Positions 57,866-64,000 of a stretch of DNA of 64,000 nt are shown here, in pieces. The notes beneath the pieces were generated by a model. The model made no database searches. It was given only the letters and a program-made list of their open reading frames with translations, and was not told the DNA's origin. This DNA is from Streptomyces mirabilis (GTDB lineage: Bacteria > Actinomycetota > Actinomycetes > Streptomycetales > Streptomycetaceae). The stretch lies in the NCBI RefSeq assembly GCF_039503195.1, contig NZ_JBCJKP010000001.1:9114001-9178000 (forward strand), in the 5' to 3' direction. A program made the position numbers and the translations under genes. Position 1 is the first letter of the stretch. Each line of letters begins with the position of its first letter.

Positions 57866-58738
57866 ATGCAGGTTCCGGCTGCATTCCAGTACGAGAGGGC
57901 CACCAGCCTCGAGCAGGCGATCGAGCTGCTCACACGGTACGGCCCCGAGGCCCGGGTAGTGGCGGGCGGACACAGCCTGCTGCCGATGATGAAGCTGCGG
58001 CTGGCCCAGCCCGAAGCCCTGATCGACATCAACGGCCTCGGCGAGCTGGCGATGATCCGGGTGGACGGGCACGACCTGGCCGTCGGAGCGATGGTCCGCC
58101 ACGCGGAGCTGCTCGCCTCGCCGGTCGTCGGCGAACACTTCCCCATCCTGAGGGACGCGGAACGGGTCATCGCCGATCCGCTCGTCCGCAACCGGGGCAC
58201 CGTGGGCGGCTCGCTGTGCCAGGCCGATCCGTCGGAGGACCTGTCCGCGGCGTTCTCGGCACTGCGGGCGACCCTGGTCGCCCAGGGCCCGGGAGGCAGG
58301 CGCACCATCGGGATCAGGGAGTTCTTCCTCGGGCCGTACGAGACCGCGCTGAACGAAGCGGAGCTCTTGGTGGAGATCCGGGTGCCCATCCGTTCGCACG
58401 CCAGCGCCTACCGCAAGGTCGAGCGCAGGGTGGGTGACTGGGCGGTCGTCGCCGCGGGAGCGGTGCTGGAGATCTCCGACGGGGTCATCACCGAGGCAGG
58501 GATCGGACTGACCGCGGTGGGTGCTCGACGGTTCGTGGCCGAGCAGGCGGAGGACTTCCTGCGCGGCGGACGGCCGGACGACGAGGGTTTCACCGAGGCG
58601 GGCCGGATCGCCGCGCAGGAGTGCAGGCCGACGGCCGATCAGCGCGGCCCGGTCGACTACAAGCGGCATCTGGCCGGGGAGCTCACCACGCGGGCGCTGC
58701 GTGCCGCCGCCGCGCGTGCCCAGGGGCAGGAGGCGTGA
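57866..58738 (+). CDS. coxM: Aerobic CO dehydrogenase medium (FAD) subunit CoxM
   Basis: The 290-residue subunit transfers electrons from the iron-sulphur subunit to quinone through FAD. FAD-binding motifs are VVAGGHSLLPMMKLR (about residues 30-45) and RNRGTVGGSLCQADP (about 105-120), with the C-terminal CODH-C domain after it. The ATG at 57866 has GAGGAGG upstream and opens with the family start MQVPAAFQYERA; a GTG 54 bp upstream is less likely. It is the first gene of coxM-S-L, the order typical of form I CO dehydrogenases. One base separates its stop from the coxS start. Confidence 0.93.
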   Translation: MQVPAAFQYERATSLEQAIELLTRYGPEARVVAGGHSLLPMMKLRLAQPEALIDINGLGELAMIRVDGHDLAVGAMVRHAELLASPVVGEHFPILRDAERVIADPLVRNRGTVGGSLCQADPSEDLSAAFSALRATLVAQGPGGRRTIGIREFFLGPYETALNEAELLVEIRVPIRSHASAYRKVERRVGDWAVVAAGAVLEISDGVITEAGIGLTAVGARRFVAEQAEDFLRGGRPDDEGFTEAGRIAAQECRPTADQRGPVDYKRHLAGELTTRALRAAAARAQGQEA

Positions 58739-58739
58739 C

Positions 58740-59267
58740 ATGCGGATCACGGTGACCGTGAACGGCGAGCAGTACACGAGGGACGTGGAACCCAGGCTGC
58801 TGCTCGTGCACTTCCTGCGCGACGAACTCGGACTCACCGGCACCCACTGGGGCTGCGACACCTCCAACTGCGGGGTGTGCACCGTCTGGCTGGACGGGAC
58901 GCCGGTCAAGTCCTGCACCGTACTCGCGGTGATGGCCGACGGCCACGAGGTGCGGACCGTCGAGGGCCTGGCGCACGGGGCCGAACTCGACCCGGTGCAA
59001 CAGGGATTCATCGCCTGCCACGGCCTGCAGTGCGGCTTCTGCACGCCGGGGATGATGATGACGGCACGCTGGCTGCTCGACCACGACGCGGATCCGTCGG
59101 AGGAGGACATCCGCGAGGCCATCTCCGGACAGATGTGCCGCTGCACCGGTTACGAGAACATCGTGCGCTCCATCCGCTGGGCCGCCGAGCACGGCGGTGG
59201 GGCGCGGACTGCGGACGCAGACGCGGACACCGAGCCGGCGCCCGGCCGCGAGGAGGTGCGGGCATGA
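58740..59267 (+). CDS. coxS: Aerobic CO dehydrogenase small iron-sulphur subunit CoxS
   Basis: The 175-residue subunit carries two [2Fe-2S] clusters. The plant-ferredoxin-type site is [14 protein letters not shown] with a fourth cysteine in SCTV (about residues 42-65). The second site is CGFCTPGM with MCRCTGY (about residues 100-140). The C-terminal tail of about 25 residues is acidic and extends beyond most CoxS proteins. Its stop overlaps the coxL ATG (ATGA at 59264-59267), so the two are coupled. Confidence 0.95.
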   Translation: MRITVTVNGEQYTRDVEPRLLLVHFLRDELGLTGTHWGCDTSNCGVCTVWLDGTPVKSCTVLAVMADGHEVRTVEGLAHGAELDPVQQGFIACHGLQCGFCTPGMMMTARWLLDHDADPSEEDIREAISGQMCRCTGYENIVRSIRWAAEHGGGARTADADADTEPAPGREEVRA

Positions 59268-61635
59268 CGACCACCGAGGAACGGCCGGTCGGCTTCGGAC
59301 GGATGCCCCGCAAGGAGGACGCGCGGTTCGTCCGCGGCCACGGGACCTACGTCGACGACGTACGGCTGCCCGGGATGCTGTACGGCGCGATCCTGCGCAG
59401 CCCACTGGCCCACGCCCGGATCGTGTCCCTCGACACCGGCGCCGCCGAGGCGCACCCGAAGGTCAAGGCAGTGATCACCGGGGAGACCCTGGCCGGTCTC
59501 GGGCTGGCCTGGATGCCCACGCTCTCGTACGACACGCAGGCGGTGCTCGCCACCGACAAGGTGCGCTTCCAGGGCCAGGAGGTCGCCTTCGTCGTCGCCG
59601 AGGACCGGTACGCCGCCCGGGACGCCCTCGAGCTGATCGACGTGGAATACGAACCGCTGCCGCCGGTCGTCGACGCCCGCCGGGCGCTCGACCCGGACGC
59701 GCCGGTGATCCGCGACGACAAGGAGCATCAGAGCGACAACCACATCTTCGACTGGTCGGCGGGCGACAAGGAGCGAACCGACGAGGTCTTCGCGGCCGCC
59801 GACGTCGTGGTGGAGCAGGACATGCTCTACCCGCGGGTGCACCCGGCGCCGTTGGAGACCTGCGGCACCGTGGCCGACATGGACGCCATCACCGGGAAGC
59901 TGACGGTGTGGTCCACCACCCAGGCCCCGCACGCCCACCGCACGATCTACGCGATGGTGTCCGGCATCCCGGAGCACAAGATCCGGATCATCTCCCCGGA
60001 CATCGGGGGCGGCTTCGGCAACAAGGTCGGCATCTACCCCGGTTACGTGTGCGCGGTCGTCGGCTCGATCGTCACCGGCAAGCCGGTGAAGTGGGTGGAG
60101 GACCGCTCGGAGAACCTGATGAGCACCTCCTTCGCCCGCGACTACCACATGCACGGCGAGATCGCGGCGACGAAGGACGGGAGGATCCTGGGCCTGCGCG
60201 TCCATGTCATCGCCGATCACGGCGCGTTCAACGCCACCGCACAGCCGACGCAGTTCCCGGCCGGCTTCTTCGGCGTCTTCACCGGCTCGTACGACCTGGC
60301 CGCCGCACACTGCACCGTGACGGGCGTCTACACCAACAAAGCGCCCGGCGGCGTCGCCTACGCCTGCTCGTTCCGCGTCACCGAGGCCGTGTACCTGGTC
60401 GAGCGGATGGTCGACGTGCTCGCGGACAGACTCGGCACGGACCCGGCCGCGCTGCGGATGCGCAACCTGCTGCGGCCGGGGCAGTTCCCGTACAAGACGC
60501 AGACGGGGTGGGAGTACGACTCCGGCGACTACCCGCGCGCCCTGCGGCTGGCCATGGACATCGCGCACTACGAGGACCTGCGCCGGGAGCAGGCCGAAAA
60601 GCGCGAGCGCGGCGAGCTGATGGGCATCGGGGTCAGCTTCTTCACCGAGGCCGTCGGCGCCGGCCCGCGGAGGCACATGGACATCCTCGGTCTTGGCATG
60701 GCCGACGGCGCCGAGCTGCGCGTGCATCCGACCGGCAAGGCCGTCCTGCGGATCTCCGTACAGACCCAGGGGCAGGGCCACGAGACGACGTTCGCCCAGA
60801 TCGTCGCCGAGGAACTGGGCATCCCGCCCGAGGACGTCGAGGTGGTGCACGGGGACACCGACCAGACCCCGTTCGGGCTCGGCACCTACGGATCCCGCTC
60901 GACGCCGGTGTCCGGAGCCGCGGCCGCGATGGTCGCCCGCAAGGTGCGCGAACGCGCGAAGATCGTCGCCTCCGCGATGCTCGAAGTGAGCCCGGACGAC
61001 CTGGAGTGGGAGAAGGGCCGCTGGTATGTCACGGGCGACCCCGACCAAGGACGGACCATGACCGAGATCGCGCTCGCCGCACACTCCAACCTGGAGCTGC
61101 CCGAGGGCGTCGAGGGCCACCTGGACGCGACGTGCGTCTACAACCCGCCGAACCTCACCTTCCCCTTCGGCGCCTACATCTGCGTCGTCGACGTGGACGC
61201 GGACACCGGCCAGGTGAAGGTCCGCAGGTTCATCGCCGTGGACGACTGCGGCAACCGGATCAACCCCATGATCGTCGAGGGTCAGGTGCATGGCGGACTC
61301 GCCGACGGCCTCGGCATGGCGCTCATGCAGGTGATCGCCTTCGACGAGGACGGCAACTGTCTCGGCGGGTCGTTCATGGACTACCTCCTGCCCACCTCGG
61401 TCGAATGCCCGTCCTGGGAGCTCGGCGAGACCGTCACCCCTTCCCCCATCACCCCATCGGAGCCAAGGGTGTCGGCGAGTCCGCCACGGTGGGCTCACCA
61501 GCCGCGGTGGTCAACGCCGTGGTCGACGCGCTGAAGCCGCTCGGCGTACGCCATGTCGACATGCCGCTGACGCCCGCCGCGGTGTGGCGGGCCGCCCAGG
61601 GTCGGCCGCTGCGCACCGACCTGGCGATCACCTGA
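59264..61635 (+). CDS. coxL: Aerobic CO dehydrogenase large subunit CoxL, form I, frameshifted near 3' end
   Basis: The subunit binds the Mo-Cu-molybdopterin cytosine dinucleotide site that oxidises CO to CO2. The active-site loop near residue 370 reads AYACSFR, fitting the form I signature AYXCSFR, in which cysteine holds the copper. [14 protein letters not shown] and [13 protein letters not shown] are further cofactor motifs. The frame breaks at about 61438. The expected ending [12 protein letters not shown], which contains the essential active-site glutamate, and the rest to 61635 lie one frame over. One extra C in the CCCC run at 61437-61440 restores about 790 residues. Taken literally, the gene would lack the glutamate and be inactive. 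Confidence 0.9.
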
Positions 61636-61645
61636 GGTACCGGCG

Positions 61646-62572
61646 ATGACGAACACCGAACTGCTGAACCGCGCGGACGTGCTCCGGCACGGCCGTACCC
61701 CGTTCGTCCTGGCCACCGTCGTCCACGCGGAACGGCCCACGAGCGCCAGGCCCGGGGACAGCGCGCTGGTGCTGCCCGACGGCACCGTCGAGGGCTTCGT
61801 GGGCGGCACCTGCGCCGAGACGACGGTGCAACTGCAGGGCCTGCGGGTGCTGGAGACCGGAGAGTCGCTGCTGCTGAGGATCACGCCCGCCGCGAACACC
61901 GGCGGCGAAGGCGCGCGGGATCCCGTCGAAGGTCTGGTCACGGTGGCCAACCCCTGCCTGTCGGGCGGCACGCTCGACATCTTCCTGGAGGCCAACCTCC
62001 CCCCGGCGTTGGCCTACGTCTACGGTCACGCCCCCATCGCCCGCGCCCTGCTCGACGTCGGTCGTGTGCTCGGCCTCGACGCCCGGCCGGCCTCGCCCGG
62101 GGAGCCGCTTCCGCCCGATCTGGACGTCGTCGTCGTCGCCACCCACGGGCGCGACGAGGAGAAGGTACTGATCGAGGCCGCACGATCCGGGGTCCCGTAC
62201 ATCGGGCTGGTGGCCAGTCCCAAGCGTGGCGCGGCGGTGCTCGCCGGGTTGGACATCACCGACGAACGACGCGCGCGCATCCACACCCCGGCCGGCCTGG
62301 ACATCGGCGCGCGGACCCCGGCGGAGATCGCGCTGTCGGTGTACGCCGAGATCATCGCACTGCGGCCGGAGGTGGCCCGAGCCGCACGCCCCGCGGCCGG
62401 ATCCGCCGCGCCGCAGGCCGTGGCCGAGAACGTGGATCCCGTGTGCGGCATGCCCGTGGCGATCACGCCCGCCACCCTCTCACTCGACCTGGCCGCCGGC
62501 AGGGTGTACTTCTGCGGGCCGGGGTGCCAGCACGCCTTCGCCGACGACCCCTCCCGGTACGCGCATGCCTGA
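61646..62572 (+). CDS. coxF: CO dehydrogenase maturation factor CoxF: XdhC domain fused to YHS domain
   Basis: Residues about 15-250 form an XdhC/CoxF domain (GFVGGTCAETTVQLQGLRVL, VANPCLSGGTLDIFLEANLP, then a Rossmann part YGHAPIARALLDVGRVLGLD and YIGLVASPKRGAAVL). XdhC proteins carry and sulphurate the molybdenum cofactor. Residues about 262-308 form a YHS domain (NVDPVCGMPVAITPATLSL, then VYFCGPGCQHAF) with cysteines suited to bind copper or zinc. In Oligotropha, CoxE and CoxF have been implicated in copper insertion, which suits such a fusion. It starts 10 bp after coxL and overlaps coxD by 8 bp. Confidence 0.88.
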   Translation: MTNTELLNRADVLRHGRTPFVLATVVHAERPTSARPGDSALVLPDGTVEGFVGGTCAETTVQLQGLRVLETGESLLLRITPAANTGGEGARDPVEGLVTVANPCLSGGTLDIFLEANLPPALAYVYGHAPIARALLDVGRVLGLDARPASPGEPLPPDLDVVVVATHGRDEEKVLIEAARSGVPYIGLVASPKRGAAVLAGLDITDERRARIHTPAGLDIGARTPAEIALSVYAEIIALRPEVARAARPAAGSAAPQAVAENVDPVCGMPVAITPATLSLDLAAGRVYFCGPGCQHAFADDPSRYAHA

Positions 62573-63479
62573 CCTCGACGCCCTCGTACCCGATGTCGCC
62601 GCCCTGCGCTCGCGTCTGGACGCCGTCGGCTACCTGGCCGACGACGCCTTGGCCACGGCGCTGCTGCTGGCCGTGCGCATGCGGCAGCCGATCCTCCTGG
62701 AGGGCGAGCCCGGCGTCGGCAAGACCGAGGCGGCCCGCGCGCTCGCCGCCGTGCTCGACACCCCGCTGATCCGGCTGCAGTGCTATGAGGGACTGTCCTC
62801 GGCCGAGGCCCTCTACGAGTGGAACTATCCACGGCAACTACTGGCCATCCGGCTGGCCGAGTCCCGCGGAGAGCCCCTGCGCGACGCCGACCTGTTCACC
62901 GAGGACTATCTCCTGCCACGTCCGCTGCTCGCCGCGCTATGCCACCCGGGGCCGCGCCCGGCGGTGTTGCTCATCGACGAGGTGGATCGCGCCGACGACG
63001 AGTTCGAGGCGTTCCTGCTGGAACTGCTCGCCGATGCCGCGGTCACCATCCCCGAGCTCGGCACCCGGACGGCCGTGGTGCCGCCGGTGGCCGTACTGAC
63101 CTCCAACCGCACCCGGGACCTGCACGACGCCCTCAAACGCCGCTGCCTCTACCACTGGATCGACTACCCGGACACCGCACGAGTCGCCGCGATCATCCGC
63201 AGACGGCTACCGGAGTCGGCCCGGTGGCTGGCCGCCCAGGTGGCGCGCGGGGTGGCGCGCCTGCGTGCCCGGCAGGAGCTCACCAAGCCGCCCGGCATCG
63301 CCGAGGCGATCGACTGGGCCGGCGCGCTGCACGCGCTGGGGCTCTCCGTTCTCGACGCCGACGCCGCCGACCGCACCCTCGGAGTGGTCCTCAAGTACGC
63401 CGAGGACCTGCAGGCCGTGCGCCGGGCCGGATTGGCGGAGCTGGTCGACGCCGAGGCCGGATCCGGGTCCGATGCCTGA
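62565..63479 (+). CDS. coxD: MoxR-type AAA+ ATPase CoxD
   Basis: The 304-residue AAA+ protein has Walker A LEGEPGVGKTEAARAL, Walker B AVLLIDEVDRADDEFEAFLL, sensor 1 LTSNRTRDL and the arginine finger region KRRCLYHWIDYP. In other bacteria CoxD unfolds or remodels apo-CO dehydrogenase so that the Mo-Cu site can be completed, working with a VWA partner. Its start lies inside the coxF stop region (ATGCCTGA, 62565-62572). The same 8-bp overlap joins it to coxE. Confidence 0.93.
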   Translation: MPDLDALVPDVAALRSRLDAVGYLADDALATALLLAVRMRQPILLEGEPGVGKTEAARALAAVLDTPLIRLQCYEGLSSAEALYEWNYPRQLLAIRLAESRGEPLRDADLFTEDYLLPRPLLAALCHPGPRPAVLLIDEVDRADDEFEAFLLELLADAAVTIPELGTRTAVVPPVAVLTSNRTRDLHDALKRRCLYHWIDYPDTARVAAIIRRRLPESARWLAAQVARGVARLRARQELTKPPGIAEAIDWAGALHALGLSVLDADAADRTLGVVLKYAEDLQAVRRAGLAELVDAEAGSGSDA

Positions 63480-64000
63480 CCTGCCGGAACTGGCCGCCTC
63501 GTTCACCGCCGCCCTGCACGGTGCGGGGATCGCGGTGGGCCCCGACCGTACCCGGAGTTTCGCTCGGGCGCTCACCCTGCTGGCACCGTCGACGACGCGC
63601 GAGCTGCGGCACTGCGCGCTCGCCACCCTGGTGTCCGACCCCGAGCAGATCGAACCGTTCGACGCGGTCTTCCGCGAGGTCTTCGGCGGCCCGGTCGACC
63701 GCGAAGCACAACGCGGGCAACCGGGCGACCCGGCCCGATCGCTCAGGGGCACCGTTCCCGGCCGCGTCCCCGGCACTCGGAAGGCCACCGGGGACGGACG
63801 CGGCCGGGAGGCCGACGCACAGCCGCGGGAGGCGCCCGTACCCCTCGCGGCCAGTCCGCTCGACCGTCTCGCCGGCCGCGACTTCGCGGAGTTGTCCGCC
63901 GAGGAACTGGCGCGGCTCTCCGAAGTGATGCGCACCATGGTGCTTCGCACCCCGACCCGGCCGTCCCGCCGGCGCCGCACCGCACACCACGGTGCGCGCA
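63472..64000 (+). CDS. coxE: VWA-domain CO dehydrogenase maturation protein CoxE, 3' end outside window
   Basis: The frame opens with an ATG overlapping the coxD stop (ATGCCTGA) and stays open to the window edge, 176 codons. It contains FTAALHGAGIAVGPDRTRSF and PFDAVFREVFGG, the helical N-terminus of CoxE/VWA proteins. A charged linker and FAELSAEELARLSEVMRTMV then lead to the von Willebrand A domain, which lies outside. CoxE works with the MoxR ATPase CoxD in metal-site assembly. Confidence 0.88.
   Translation, partial: MPDLPELAASFTAALHGAGIAVGPDRTRSFARALTLLAPSTTRELRHCALATLVSDPEQIEPFDAVFREVFGGPVDREAQRGQPGDPARSLRGTVPGRVPGTRKATGDGRGREADAQPREAPVPLAASPLDRLAGRDFAELSAEELARLSEVMRTMVLRTPTRPSRRRRTAHHGAR

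Overview
The window is about 64 kb of very GC-rich DNA from an actinomycete, almost certainly a Streptomyces. The codon third positions are nearly all G or C and GTG starts are frequent. There are Tat-exported and multi-domain secreted glycan-binding enzymes and a type II polyketide cluster whose gene order matches the whiE spore-pigment locus. Both edges cut genes: the first gene lacks its 5' end and the last lacks its 3' end.

Layout. 1-5.3 kb: two secreted glycoside-hydrolase-type proteins carrying F5/8C (discoidin) modules, a truncated methyltransferase remnant and a small secreted SH3-like protein. 5.7-8.9 kb: an operon with a decarboxylase-family protein lacking its catalytic residues, hydroxyquinol 1,2-dioxygenase and maleylacetate reductase. 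9.0-11.3 kb: TPP riboswitch, CytX-type permease and thiD. 11.3-13.0 kb: divergent NmrA oxidoreductase and TetR regulator with an operator between them. 13.2-19.6 kb: small lipoproteins, a necrosis-inducing-like protein, tRNA-Pro(GGG) and a type II NADH dehydrogenase. 20.2-27.6 kb: an ECF41 sigma factor with two downstream oxidoreductase genes that each have an ECF41-like promoter, followed by a PIG-L deacetylase, an AhpD-like protein and an SRPBCC protein. 27.7-37.2 kb: the whiE-type cluster (ORFVIII divergent from ORFI-VII), plus an O-methyltransferase-like gene and a beta-helix protein. 37.3-48.6 kb: monomeric isocitrate dehydrogenase, MscS channel, crotonase, flippase-like membrane protein, an ABC exporter behind a MerR-type promoter, and an MMPL exporter with its divergent TetR regulator. 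48.6-50.2 kb: decayed mobile DNA. 50.2-56.4 kb: cupin, a membrane molybdopterin oxidoreductase, a secreted intradiol dioxygenase and a large ATPase-LuxR regulator. 56.8-64 kb: a LysR regulator divergent from coxMSL-F-D-E, an aerobic form I carbon monoxide dehydrogenase with its maturation genes.

How the genes work together. CoxM (FAD), CoxS (2x[2Fe-2S]) and CoxL (Mo-Cu) form the CO-oxidising enzyme, and CoxF, CoxD and CoxE mature its metal site. The hydroxyquinol pair channels aromatic ring-cleavage products toward 3-oxoadipate. CytX and ThiD salvage the thiamine pyrimidine under thiamine-pyrophosphate control. The whiE genes build and tailor the grey spore polyketide.

Quality note. Four otherwise intact genes (near 4155, 13954, 25308 and 61438) are each broken by what reads as one missing C on the plus strand in a short C run. 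This pattern is better explained by base-calling error than by four independent gene losses.
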